Of a stretch of 64,000 nt of DNA, positions 9,677 through 17,930 are shown one piece after another. The number at the start of each line of letters is the position of its first letter. Within the stretch, counting starts at the first letter, position 1. The notes under the pieces are model-generated. The model searched no databases and was not told the DNA's origin. It was given only the letters and a program-made list of their open reading frames with translations. The DNA is from Bradyrhizobium sp. dw_411 (lineage in GTDB: Bacteria > Pseudomonadota > Alphaproteobacteria > Rhizobiales > Xanthobacteraceae). The stretch is from assembly GCF_018449695.1 (NCBI RefSeq), contig NZ_JAAVUY010000005.1, positions 310,001 to 374,000 on the forward strand. Reading direction: 5' to 3'. The position numbers and the translations under genes were made by a program.

Positions 9677-10933
9677 ATGAGTCACTTTCAGAGCACGGCC
9701 GACGGCGCCGCGATACCGGATAGCAATTTCACGCCGGCCAAGGAACGCGAAGCCCGCAAGGCGTTGCTGGGATCCGCCCTGGGCTACGCGATGGACGGCT
9801 TCGACCTTCTGATTCTCGGATTCATGCTGCGCGTTATTTCTTCCGATCTCGGATTTGGTCCGGCGCAAGGCGCTTCGCTTGTCACCGCGACCCTGATCGG
9901 CGCCGTCATCGGCGGTATTGTGTTTGGCATGCTGTCGGATCGCATCGGCCGTGTCCGGGTGCTGACCTGGACCATCGTGCTGTTCGCGATCTTCACCGGC
10001 ATGTGCGCCCTCGCCCAGGGCTATTGGGATCTCCTGATCTACCGCACCATCGCCGGCATCGGGCTCGGCGGTGAATTCGGCATCGGCATGGCGCTGGTCG
10101 CCGAAGCATGGCCCGCTTCGAAGCGCGCGCGCGTGTCCTCCTATGTCGGGTTGGGATGGCAGCTTGGCGTGCTCGCCGCGGCCATCGTCACGCCCATCCT
10201 GTTGCCGGTCATCGGCTGGCGTGGGATGTTCGCAATCGGAATCCTGCCGGCGATCGCCGCCTATTTCATTCGGCATAATCTCCACGAGCCCGACGTGTTC
10301 GTCGAGCGCACGGCAACTCCTCCGACCACCAGCCTGCCGATCAACCTGCTGGTCAAGGATGCCGAGACCACGAAGATCAGCATCGGCATGGTCATTCTCT
10401 GCTCGGTGCAGAACTTCGGCTATTACGGCGTCATGATCTGGCTGCCCAACTATCTGTCCTCGCGGTTCGGATTTGGCCTGGCGCAATCGGCGACCTGGAC
10501 CGCCGTGACCATCGCCGGCATGGCGGTCGGAATTTACTGTTTCGGCCAACTCGCCGATCGTCTCGGCCGGCGGCCCGCCTTCATCACCTACATGCTCGGC
10601 GCGGCGATCATGGTCGTGGTCTATTCAAAGCTCACCGATCCCACCGCATTGCTGATCGGCGGTGCGGTCATGGGCCTGTTCGTCAACGGCATGCTCGGCG
10701 GCTACGGCGCCTTGATGAGCGAGCTCTATCCGACGACGGCCCGCGCGACTGCCCAGAACGTGCTGTTCAATGTCGGACGCGCCGTCGGCGGTCTCGGTCC
10801 GATCGCGGTGAGCGCGGTCGCGGCTGCCTATGGCTTCGACACCGCAATCGCGTTGCTGGCGTTGCTGTACATCGTCGACATCCTGGCGTTCCTGTTTCTG
10901 ATCCCGGATCGCCGTGGCGCCGAACTGACCTGA
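9677..10933 (+). CDS. MFS transporter, aromatic acid/metabolite:H+ symporter type
   Basis: Major facilitator of 418 residues with 12 predicted membrane segments. The start at 9677 is backed by GGGGGA eight bases upstream. TM1 contains the acidic signature YAMDGFDLLILGF typical of the AAHS and related organic-acid symporters. The loop 2-3 motif reads GMLSDRIGRVRVL and the second-half equivalent GQLADRLGRRPAF. It is the first gene of the run that continues with pyrK-like and pyrD-like genes (27 bases to the next start). Because all downstream enzymes act on orotate or its products, the natural guess for its substrate is orotate or dihydroorotate, both organic acids. That is inference from context. 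Confidence 0.9.
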   Translation: MSHFQSTADGAAIPDSNFTPAKEREARKALLGSALGYAMDGFDLLILGFMLRVISSDLGFGPAQGASLVTATLIGAVIGGIVFGMLSDRIGRVRVLTWTIVLFAIFTGMCALAQGYWDLLIYRTIAGIGLGGEFGIGMALVAEAWPASKRARVSSYVGLGWQLGVLAAAIVTPILLPVIGWRGMFAIGILPAIAAYFIRHNLHEPDVFVERTATPPTTSLPINLLVKDAETTKISIGMVILCSVQNFGYYGVMIWLPNYLSSRFGFGLAQSATWTAVTIAGMAVGIYCFGQLADRLGRRPAFITYMLGAAIMVVVYSKLTDPTALLIGGAVMGLFVNGMLGGYGALMSELYPTTARATAQNVLFNVGRAVGGLGPIAVSAVAAAYGFDTAIALLALLYIVDILAFLFLIPDRRGAELT

Positions 10934-10960
10934 TCGCGATCGATCCAAAAGAGGCTCTTA

Positions 10961-11818
10961 ATGCAAGGTCAGGCTCCCATTCCAGCCGTCGAAACCGATT
11001 CGGTAATTGCAAAACCCTGGTCGCCCAGCGTCGTCGGCGAAGACGCGCTGGTGCTGTCGAATGACAGCGTCAATCTGGAATATCGTCATCTCGTGGTCCG
11101 GTGCAGCGCGGTCTCGGCCAGCGCCGTGCCGGGCCAATTCTTTCAACTACTGTGCCCGCACACCGAAGGCGCTCAGCCGTTCCTGCGCCGGCCGATGAGC
11201 CTGTATGGCGTCAATCCCGTCCGACGGGAAGTCGAGTTTCTCTACAAGGTCGCAGGTGCGGGAACGCGTGGCCTCGCGACGCTGCGCCCTGGCAACACCA
11301 TCGACATCATGGGGCCGCTGGGGGTCGGCTTCACGCTCGATCCAAAGCTGCGGCACATCGTTGCGATCGGACGCGGTGCGGGACTTGCGACACTCGCCCC
11401 GCTCGCGCAAGCCGCCAAGGCCAACGGCACCAAGGTGACGGCGATCTTCAGCGCGCGGCGCCCCGAACTAATGGTGTCGGTCGATCTCTTCAAGGGTCAT
11501 GGCGCCGAAGTCATCACCGTGACCGATTCCGAGAGCACCAGCGGGCCCTCGAACATTGAGCGGTTGCTGCGTGGCTTGATCGCCGCTGGCCGTTGCGAAG
11601 CCTTCTTCACCTGCGGATCGAGCCGCCTGTTGCGCGTGCAACAGCGCCTCGCCCGCGAATTCAACATTCCCGGCCAGGTCGCGATGGAACAGCAGATGGC
11701 CTGCGGGATCGGCCTGTGCTTCTGCTGTGTGCGGGATTTCAATGTCGGTGGCGAGATCGTGCACCGGCGGGTCTGCTGGGATGGGCCGGTCTTCGACATG
11801 ATGGAAGCGCTGCCATGA
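10961..11818 (+). CDS. pyrK: Dihydroorotate dehydrogenase electron-transfer subunit (PyrK-like)
   Basis: Iron-sulfur flavoprotein of 285 residues that links NAD(H) to the class 1B catalytic subunit. The FAD-binding motif RRPMS is at 76-80 and a GxGxG-like nucleotide segment (AIGRGAGLATLAPL) at 135-148. The C-terminal [2Fe-2S] ligands are Cys248, Cys253, Cys256 and Cys272 in the PyrK spacing C-x4-C-x2-C-x15-C, followed by WDGPVF. The stop overlaps the start of the pyrD-like gene by four bases (ATGA), so the two subunits are translationally coupled. Alphaproteobacteria normally use a quinone-linked class 2 PyrD for synthesis, so an NAD-linked pair next to hydrolases points to orotate reduction. 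Confidence 0.9.
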   Translation: MQGQAPIPAVETDSVIAKPWSPSVVGEDALVLSNDSVNLEYRHLVVRCSAVSASAVPGQFFQLLCPHTEGAQPFLRRPMSLYGVNPVRREVEFLYKVAGAGTRGLATLRPGNTIDIMGPLGVGFTLDPKLRHIVAIGRGAGLATLAPLAQAAKANGTKVTAIFSARRPELMVSVDLFKGHGAEVITVTDSESTSGPSNIERLLRGLIAAGRCEAFFTCGSSRLLRVQQRLAREFNIPGQVAMEQQMACGIGLCFCCVRDFNVGGEIVHRRVCWDGPVFDMMEALP

Positions 11819-12762
11819 TCGATCTTTCCGTCCGCGTCGGCGGGCTCACGCTGGCCAATCCCGTGATGCCGGCTTCCGGCACCTTTGCCGAAGGCCTCGA
11901 CAAGGTGATGGATTTCAATCGGCTCGGTGCGTTCGTGACCAAGACCATCACGCGTGAGTTGCGTGCCGGCAATCCATTGCCGCGCGTGGTCGAGCGTGCC
12001 GGCGGCCTGATCAACTCGATCGGAATTCCCTCAAAAGGCGTGCCGTATTTTCTCGAGCATACGCTGCCCTATTATGCCGGGCACAAGCCGCCGCTGGTGG
12101 TCAGCATCTCGGCGCCGACGGCGGAAGATTTTGGGCACCTCGCAAGCGAGATGACCCTTCCCGGCGTTGCCGCGATCGAGGCCAATATCTCCTGCCCCAA
12201 TATCGAGGAAGACGGCAAAGCGTTCGCGATGCGCGCGTCCTCGACCGAAACCGTGGTGCGACACCTGCGCGCCGCGACCTCGTTACCGCTATGGGTGAAG
12301 TTGACGCCCAACACGGGCGACCTTCCCGAAGTGGCGCGCGCGGCCGAACTCGCGGGCGCCGACGCGCTGGTGGTCGCCAACACGATTCTGGCGATGGCGA
12401 TCGATCTCGATACGTTCAAGCCTTGCCTTGGCAACATCATGGGCGGCCTTTCCGGCCCCGCCATCAAGCCGATCGTGCTGCGGCAGGTCTATCAATGTGC
12501 CCGCACCGTGAAGATTCCGGTGATCGGCTGCGGCGGCATTTCCACCACCGAAGACGCCGTCGAATATATGCTGGCCGGCGCGTCGGCGGTGCAGGTCGGG
12601 ACCGCGACCTTCGTTCAGCCGGCGGCGATGACGACGATCATCGACGGCCTGGTGAAATTCTGCGAGCGCAAGGATATCACCCGTGTCGCCGATCTCATCG
12701 GCGCGGTCGTGAACGAAGAATCCGACGAACCCGAGCTATCCTGGCTGGCGCCGCCGACATGA
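11815..12762 (+). CDS. pyrD: Dihydroorotate dehydrogenase, class 1B catalytic subunit (putative orotate reductase)
   Basis: FMN TIM-barrel enzyme of 315 residues interconverting dihydroorotate and orotate. Key features are VMPASGTF near residue 18, Lys43 in FVTKTITRE, NSIGIPSKG (67-75), the class 1 catalytic cysteine Cys127 in ANISCPN, Lys162 in LWVKLTPN, and the FMN phosphate loop IGCGGIST with GASAVQVGTA. A cysteine base is the class 1 hallmark (class 2 uses serine). The start is fixed by the ATGA overlap with pyrK, and its own stop overlaps the carbamoylase start in the same way. With that hydrolase, a dihydroorotase and aspartase downstream it most plausibly runs in the direction orotate to dihydroorotate. 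Confidence 0.92.
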   Translation: MIDLSVRVGGLTLANPVMPASGTFAEGLDKVMDFNRLGAFVTKTITRELRAGNPLPRVVERAGGLINSIGIPSKGVPYFLEHTLPYYAGHKPPLVVSISAPTAEDFGHLASEMTLPGVAAIEANISCPNIEEDGKAFAMRASSTETVVRHLRAATSLPLWVKLTPNTGDLPEVARAAELAGADALVVANTILAMAIDLDTFKPCLGNIMGGLSGPAIKPIVLRQVYQCARTVKIPVIGCGGISTTEDAVEYMLAGASAVQVGTATFVQPAAMTTIIDGLVKFCERKDITRVADLIGAVVNEESDEPELSWLAPPT

Positions 12763-14054
12763 CTGTGATGGCGATGGACGCCGCGATACCTGCGATGGAC
12801 GTGGAGCGCGATACGGCGTTTTGCGAGAAACTGTTCACGGCCCTGCGCGAGGCCACCGGCGATGGCGTCGGCATCACGCGTGAAAGTTTTGGCGCAAGCG
12901 AGTCGCTGGCGCTCGACATCGTAGAGAACGCCGCGCGAGAATGCGGCCTTACCAGCGAACGCGATGCGGGCGCCAATCTCGTCGTGACGCTTCCAGGCAC
13001 CGAGCGCGATCTGCCTTTCCTGGCCTGTGGATCGCATCTCGATTCCGTTCCGCAGGGTGGCAATTACGATGGCGGCGCCGGAGTCGTGGCAGGTCTCGCC
13101 GTGCTCGCGGGATTGAAGCGCAGCGGCTTCAGGCCACGGCGGACCATCAAGCTGCTGGGATTGCGCGGCGAGGAAAGCGCCTGGTTCGGCAAGGCCTATA
13201 TGGGGTCGAGCGCGCTATTCGGCCGCCTCACAGCCGATGATCTGGCCTCGCCGCACGCGGTGACCGGCCGGCCACTTGTGGATTGCATGCGTGATGCCGG
13301 CGTCGATGTCGAGCGCGTCGCGCAAGGAAAACCGCTGCTGGACAGCAAGAGCGTCGCGGCCTGGGTCGAATTGCATATCGAACAGGGACCGGTGCTGGTC
13401 GCCCGCGAATTGCCGATCGGCATCGTCACCGGCATTCGCGGCAACGTGCGGCATCGGACGGTGGAATGCATCGGCGAGGCCGGACATTCCGGCGCGGTGC
13501 CGCGCTGGCTGCGGCGCGATGCTGTGTTCGCGACCGCCGAACTGATCACCCATCTCGACCGTCACTGGCGCACATTGCTCGAGCGCGGCCGCGATCTCGT
13601 CATTACGTCGGGGATCATGGGCACGGATAGTGCCGAGCATGCCATCGCGCGCATCCCCGGCAACGTCAAGTTCAGCTTCGAGGCCCGCAGCCAGAGCCAG
13701 GAAACGCTCGAAGCCTTCTACGACCTCTTCGTGTCGGAATGCGCCAGCATCGGCGACGAACGCGGCGTGGAATTCAAGCTGGACCGCCGGCTGCAATCCG
13801 CGCCGGCCACGATGGACCCTGCCTGGATCGACAAATTACGCGCCGCCGCCCGCGACCTCGGCCTGCCGGACGAGCCGATTCCCAGCGGCGCCGGGCATGA
13901 TGCCGCGGTATTTGCCAATGCGGGAATCCCCAGCGCCATGATATTCATCCGCAATGAAAATGGTTCGCATAACCCGCACGAAGATATGAAGATCGACGAC
14001 TTCATGTCGGGTGTGGCCGTGATGCGCAAAGTTCTTGCAGAGGCTGCCTTATGA
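12759..14054 (+). CDS. M20 hydantoinase/carbamoylase-family amidase (putative N-carbamoyl-aspartate hydrolase)
   Basis: Zinc amidohydrolase of 431 residues of the N-carbamoyl-L-amino-acid hydrolase group. Metal-site residues match the family: His93 in GSHLDSV, Asp104 in NYDGGAG, Glu138/Glu139 in RGEESAWFG, His206 in ELHIEQGP and a histidine in SHNPHE (404-408). GHSGAVP (242-248) in the lid domain and GAGHDA (377-382) are also present. Allantoate amidohydrolases and ureidopropionases share this fold, so the family does not fix the substrate. Its place between dihydroorotate dehydrogenase and dihydroorotase genes suggests N-carbamoyl-L-aspartate (ureidosuccinase), giving aspartate, CO2 and NH3. 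It overlaps both neighbours by four bases. Confidence 0.88.
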   Translation: MTVMAMDAAIPAMDVERDTAFCEKLFTALREATGDGVGITRESFGASESLALDIVENAARECGLTSERDAGANLVVTLPGTERDLPFLACGSHLDSVPQGGNYDGGAGVVAGLAVLAGLKRSGFRPRRTIKLLGLRGEESAWFGKAYMGSSALFGRLTADDLASPHAVTGRPLVDCMRDAGVDVERVAQGKPLLDSKSVAAWVELHIEQGPVLVARELPIGIVTGIRGNVRHRTVECIGEAGHSGAVPRWLRRDAVFATAELITHLDRHWRTLLERGRDLVITSGIMGTDSAEHAIARIPGNVKFSFEARSQSQETLEAFYDLFVSECASIGDERGVEFKLDRRLQSAPATMDPAWIDKLRAAARDLGLPDEPIPSGAGHDAAVFANAGIPSAMIFIRNENGSHNPHEDMKIDDFMSGVAVMRKVLAEAAL

Positions 14055-15145
14055 CCCTCGACCACCTGTTCGACGCCGCCGCGAAGCCGAAATCCGCACC
14101 GGCCGGTTCCATCACCATCCGCCGCCCCGACGACTGGCATATCCATCTGCGCGACGGCGCGATGCTGCGCGCGGTACTGCCCTTTACATCAGCGCAATTC
14201 GCCCGCGGCATTATCATGCCCAATCTGGTGCCCCCGGTAACGACGGTGGCCGCCGCCGCAGCCTATCGCGAGCGCATTCTCGCCGCCCGCCCGGCCGGAA
14301 ACGATTTCCGCCCGATGATGACCTGCTATCTGACCGACCAGACCTCGGCGGACGAAATCGAGAAGGGTCATGCCGAGGGCGTCTGGATTGCCGCAAAACT
14401 TTATCCCGCCGGCGCCACCACCAATTCCCATCACGGCGTCCGTGACCTCAAGGCGATCCGCCCGGTGCTGGAGCGGATGGAACGCATCGGCATGCCCGTC
14501 CTGATTCATGGCGAGGCTACGGATCCTACGGTCGATATTTTCGATCGCGAGACCGTCTTCATGGAGCAGGTCCTGCTCCCGTTTTTGAAGGATTATCAGG
14601 GATTGAAGGTCGTGATCGAACACGTCACGACGCAGGAGACCACCGAAATCGTGCGGGCCCATGCGCCGCGCGTCGCCGGCACCATCACGCCGCATCATCT
14701 GATGATCAACCGGACCTCGCTGTTCCAGGGCGGGCTTCGCCCTCACCTTTATTGCCTCCCGGTCGCCAAGCGCGAGCATCACCGGCTGGCACTACGCCGT
14801 GCGGTGACGTCGGGCGATAGCTGTTTCTTCATCGGCACCGATACCGCGCCTCACACCGCGCGAACCAAAGAAGCGAGTTGCGGCTGCGCTGGCGTGTTTG
14901 TCGGCGCAACGGCGCTGCAGACCTATACGCAGGTGTTCGACGAGGAAGGCGCGCTGGACCGGCTGGAAGCGTTCGCATCCCTCCATGGCGCCCGCTTCTA
15001 CGGATTGACGCCCAATGCAGGAACCATCGAGTTGCATCGCCGTGGCGCGGCGATGCCAGCGGCGGTCGCGGTGGAGAACGACGAAGTCGTGATCTTCCGC
15101 GGCGACGAAACGCTTCCCTGGTCGATCGGTGAGGTCAGGCCATGA
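14051..15145 (+). CDS. pyrC: Dihydroorotase, class II (PyrC type)
   Basis: Dihydroorotase of 364 residues, close to the E. coli PyrC type. Metal and catalytic residues are all visible: His30 and His32 in DDWHIHLRDG, the carboxylated lysine Lys116 in AAKLYPAGATTNS, His153 in LIHGE, His191 in IEHVTT and Asp264 in IGTDTAPH. The enzyme reversibly opens dihydroorotate to N-carbamoyl-L-aspartate. Compared with E. coli PyrC (about 348) there is a short N-terminal extension. Start and stop are each coupled to the neighbours by ATGA overlaps. In this operon the ring-opening direction fits best. Whether a separate biosynthetic dihydroorotase exists elsewhere in the genome cannot be seen. Confidence 0.93.
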   Translation: MTLDHLFDAAAKPKSAPAGSITIRRPDDWHIHLRDGAMLRAVLPFTSAQFARGIIMPNLVPPVTTVAAAAAYRERILAARPAGNDFRPMMTCYLTDQTSADEIEKGHAEGVWIAAKLYPAGATTNSHHGVRDLKAIRPVLERMERIGMPVLIHGEATDPTVDIFDRETVFMEQVLLPFLKDYQGLKVVIEHVTTQETTEIVRAHAPRVAGTITPHHLMINRTSLFQGGLRPHLYCLPVAKREHHRLALRRAVTSGDSCFFIGTDTAPHTARTKEASCGCAGVFVGATALQTYTQVFDEEGALDRLEAFASLHGARFYGLTPNAGTIELHRRGAAMPAAVAVENDEVVIFRGDETLPWSIGEVRP

Positions 15146-15822
15146 CCGCAGAGGACATCGGGGCGGCAACGGCACGATTGCTGATCGAGGCGGGTGCGAT
15201 CCAGATCAGCCGCGAGCGCCCCTATGTTCTGGCGGCGGGCTGGGCCAGCCCGGTTTATGTCGATTGCCGGCTATTGATCGGTGAGCCAAGATTCCGAAAA
15301 GAGGCCGTTCGTTTGGCCGCGGAGGCCGTGCGCGGCATGATCGAGCCCGGCAGCTTCGACGCGCTGGCCGGCGCGGAAACGGCCGGCATCCCCTTTGCGT
15401 CGTGGCTGGCGGATGCGCTCGACATGCCGCTTCGGTATGTTCGTAAACGCCCGCTCGGCATCGGCCACAACGCCCAGGTCGAGGGCGGATCGGTCGAGGG
15501 CTTGCGCGTGCTTCTGGTCGACGACCTTACTACAGATGCGACCAGCAAGGTCTCCTTTGCGAGCGGCTTGCGGCAGGCCGGTGCTATCGTCACCGACGTT
15601 CTGACGATTTTTTATCACTCGGCATTTCCCGGCGCGCGCGACCGGCTGGCCCAGACTGGCCTTTCGCTGCATCCGCTGGCAACATGGGCCGACGTGCTGC
15701 GCGCCGACATCGGACAATTCGAGCCTAAGGACCGCCAGCAGGTCGAGGATTTCCTGGCAGATCCGGTGGCTTGGTCGACCCGCCACGGAGGACGTTCAGC
15801 GCTGCAGTCCCGCAAGCGCTGA
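15142..15822 (+). CDS. pyrE: Orotate phosphoribosyltransferase
   Basis: Type I phosphoribosyltransferase of 226 residues converting orotate and PRPP to OMP. The PRPP-binding motif VLLVDDLTTDATS is at 123-135 and the flexible-loop region YVRKRPLGIGHNAQVEGG at 99-116. It overlaps the dihydroorotase gene by four bases. In the proposed pathway it is the only step that does not lead to aspartate: it would send imported orotate into UMP, so the operon could feed pyrimidine salvage as well as nitrogen and carbon metabolism. The C-terminal about 25 residues are Arg/Ser-rich and variable. A purely biosynthetic role is possible but does not explain its partners. Confidence 0.92.
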   Translation: MTAEDIGAATARLLIEAGAIQISRERPYVLAAGWASPVYVDCRLLIGEPRFRKEAVRLAAEAVRGMIEPGSFDALAGAETAGIPFASWLADALDMPLRYVRKRPLGIGHNAQVEGGSVEGLRVLLVDDLTTDATSKVSFASGLRQAGAIVTDVLTIFYHSAFPGARDRLAQTGLSLHPLATWADVLRADIGQFEPKDRQQVEDFLADPVAWSTRHGGRSALQSRKR

Positions 15823-15842
15823 ATCGATCGAGAGGTGACCTC

Positions 15843-17336
15843 ATGACAGACGACGGGATTCCCGCAGTTGCGGCACCTCAGACCGTAGAGGTCGCCTCCA
15901 CCCGCTCCATCGAGCTTACCAAGGTCGCCACGCGCAGCGAGCATGATTTGCTCGGCAATGCCGACGTGCCGGAGAGCGCCTATTGGGGCATTCACACGCT
16001 GCGCGCGGTCGAGAATTTTCCGATCACCGGCGTGCCCGTTGGTCATTATCCGGATTTCGTGCGCGCGCTGGTGCTGGTCAAACAGGCCGCGGCCCGCGCT
16101 AACCGGCGTCTCGGTCATCTGCCGGCCGCGAAAGCCGACGCGATCGACCGCGCCTGCGACCTGATCGCAAAAGAAGGCCGCTATCACAATCAGTTCGTGG
16201 TCGATGCCGTGCAAGGCGGCGCCGGCACGTCGACCAACATGAACACCAACGAAGTCATCGCCAACGTCGCGCTCGAGTTGATGGGCCACAAGAAGGGCGA
16301 ATACGCTACGCTGCATCCCAACGACGACGTCAACATGGCGCAGTCGACCAACGATGCCTATCCGACCGCGCTGCGACTCGCGATTATTTTCGCCTCGGGT
16401 CCACTGGTTGAAGCGCTCGACGAACTGGCGCTGGCGTTCAAATACAAGGCCGTCGAGTTCGGCAACGTCCTCAAGATCGGGCGCACCCAGTTGCAGGACG
16501 CCGTGCCGATGACGCTGGGACAGGAATTCGACGGCTTCTTCGCCACCATCAAGGAAGACATCTCGCGCTTGAAGGAAGCCGCGGCGTTTTTCCGCGAGGT
16601 CAATCTCGGCGCCACCGCGATCGGGACCGGCATCAATGCCGATCCCCGCTATGCCGCGCTCGCCATCGAGGAACTCGCACACCTCTCGCACGAGCCGATG
16701 GTGCCCGCGGGCAATCTGATCGAGGCAACCTCCGACATGGGCGCCTTTGTACTGTTTTCGGGCGTGCTCAAGCGCATTGCCGTGAAACTGTCGAAGATCT
16801 GCAACGATCTGCGGCTGCTCTCCAGCGGTCCGCGCGCCGGCCTTGGCGAGATTCGTTTGCCGACGGTTCAGGCCGGCTCCTCGATCATGCCCGGCAAAAT
16901 CAACCCGGTGATCCCCGAAGTCGTCAATCAGGTCGCGTATCTCGTGATCGGACACGACCTGACCATCACGATGTGCGCGGAAGGTGGCCAGTTGCAGCTC
17001 AATGCGTTCGAGCCGACCATCGGCTATTGCGTGATGTCGTCGCTGCGCGTTCTCACCGCGGCGATCAACACACTGACGCGTAAATGCGTCGTCGGCATCG
17101 AAGCCGATGAAGAACGCTGCCGCGCCCTGGTCGAGGACAGCATCGGCCTCGTGACCGCGCTGGTCCCGGCGCTCGGATACGAGACCTGCTCGCGTGTCGC
17201 CAAGCAGGCGCTGGCGCAAAAGCGCCGCGTTGCCGATATCGTGCTGGAAGAGAAGCTGCTCACGCCCGAACAGATCGAGCGCCTGTTCCGCCCGGAGGCG
17301 ATGACCGCGCCAGTCCGCTCCAGCAAGGGTTTTTGA
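15843..17336 (+). CDS. aspA: Aspartate ammonia-lyase (aspartase)
   Basis: Fumarase/aspartase superfamily enzyme of 497 residues. Sequence is closest to AspA: DLLGNADVPESAYWGIHTLR, NMNTNEVIANVALELMGHKKG, STNDAYPTALR, GRTQLQDAVPMTLGQEF and the signature loop GSSIMPGKINPV (345-356) that carries the catalytic serine. About 30 poorly conserved residues precede the domain. The ATG at 15843 has AGAGGTG upstream, 20 bases after the pyrE stop. The reaction converts L-aspartate to fumarate and ammonia, the logical last step after carbamoyl-aspartate hydrolysis. It would link the pathway to the TCA cycle and release the second nitrogen. It closes the operon; a strong hairpin follows. Confidence 0.93.
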   Translation: MTDDGIPAVAAPQTVEVASTRSIELTKVATRSEHDLLGNADVPESAYWGIHTLRAVENFPITGVPVGHYPDFVRALVLVKQAAARANRRLGHLPAAKADAIDRACDLIAKEGRYHNQFVVDAVQGGAGTSTNMNTNEVIANVALELMGHKKGEYATLHPNDDVNMAQSTNDAYPTALRLAIIFASGPLVEALDELALAFKYKAVEFGNVLKIGRTQLQDAVPMTLGQEFDGFFATIKEDISRLKEAAAFFREVNLGATAIGTGINADPRYAALAIEELAHLSHEPMVPAGNLIEATSDMGAFVLFSGVLKRIAVKLSKICNDLRLLSSGPRAGLGEIRLPTVQAGSSIMPGKINPVIPEVVNQVAYLVIGHDLTITMCAEGGQLQLNAFEPTIGYCVMSSLRVLTAAINTLTRKCVVGIEADEERCRALVEDSIGLVTALVPALGYETCSRVAKQALAQKRRVADIVLEEKLLTPEQIERLFRPEAMTAPVRSSKGF

Positions 17337-17344
17337 TCGAACCG

Positions 17345-17374
17345 CGGATCGAACGGCACACGCCGCTCGATCCG
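17345..17374. terminator. Hairpin between convergent aspA and small gene
   Basis: CGGATCGA at 17345-17352 pairs with TCGATCCG at 17367-17374, with an inner CGGC/GCCG stem and ACAC loop; only one internal pair is mismatched. It lies just past the aspA stop and before the convergent small gene. No T-run follows on either strand, so it is a terminator or mRNA 3'-end hairpin rather than a textbook intrinsic terminator. Confidence 0.5.
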
Positions 17375-17392
17375 GCATTCATTGACCTGCGC

Positions 17393-17698
17393 TCAGAACA
17401 GCTCCGCGGCGGCGATCTTGTTCAGCGCCGCGAGCTGTTGCTCGACCGGTGCGCCGATGGAGCGATCGCCCTCCTCGACCAGGTCGCGGAACACGTCATA
17501 GGCGTGCTTGGCGACGTCGGTGGGCAACGGCTCCTCGTCGAAGGCCGTGATGTAATGTCCGGCGAGGTTCGCCAAAAGACGATAGAGCGCCCGGTGCTCG
17601 GCATCGGTCGCGCACAATTCGAGGGCTTTATCTCTGAATGATTTGTAGGTCCGAAGGCCGGGATGTTGGCCGTTCAGCCAGTCGCGAAGCTCAGTCAA
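17393..17698 (-). CDS. Small conserved-type hypothetical protein
   Basis: Unrecognised acidic soluble protein of about 101 residues. The proposed start is a TTG at 17698 with AGGAG eight bases upstream, giving TELRDWLNGQHPGL at the N-terminus; the frame is open to 17764 with no better start. The sequence is mostly helical (FRDKALELCATDAEHRALYRLLANLAGHYITAFDEEPLP) and has no signal peptide or membrane segment. Codon usage resembles the neighbours, so it is probably real. It is convergent with aspA and divergent from the DapA-like gene. No function is proposed. Confidence 0.65.
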   Translation of the reverse strand: MTELRDWLNGQHPGLRTYKSFRDKALELCATDAEHRALYRLLANLAGHYITAFDEEPLPTDVAKHAYDVFRDLVEEGDRSIGAPVEQQLAALNKIAAAELF

Positions 17699-17930
17699 GG
17701 GGGTAGCTCCTTCTCGGAACAGGAAGAAGCAAGTGCTTATAGCACGAGGTTCCAGACCCTGCAAGATTTTTGGATTCTTCCAAAAATGTGAACGAACGGG
17801 TTCCCGCCTGTTTCAGGTCAGCCATTGACCCAGTTTTCGAGCGCCTAAGTAGCGGAGTCTTATGGCGCTTATATGAGATCGCGGCCCGGCCATCCTCGAA
17901 TTCCTATCCCGCCGGGAAGATATTGGCCGC

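Noticed and set aside
11593..11814. In-frame 5' extension of the pyrD-like gene
   Set aside because: It lies inside the pyrK-like gene; the ATGA overlap at 11815 is the natural start and aligns with the conserved beginning.
12291..12758. 5' extension of the carbamoylase frame
   Set aside because: It overlaps the pyrD coding region out of frame and has no family similarity; the start at 12759 matches the chain of overlaps.
11815..15822. Interpretation as a standard pyrimidine biosynthesis cluster
   Set aside because: There is no pyrB, carAB or pyrF, while a carbamoylase and aspartase are present, which would work against synthesis.
15615..17378. 587-codon open frame antisense to pyrE and aspA
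   Set aside because: Composition is that of a shadow frame (Arg, Gly, His runs); both sense genes have full motifs.
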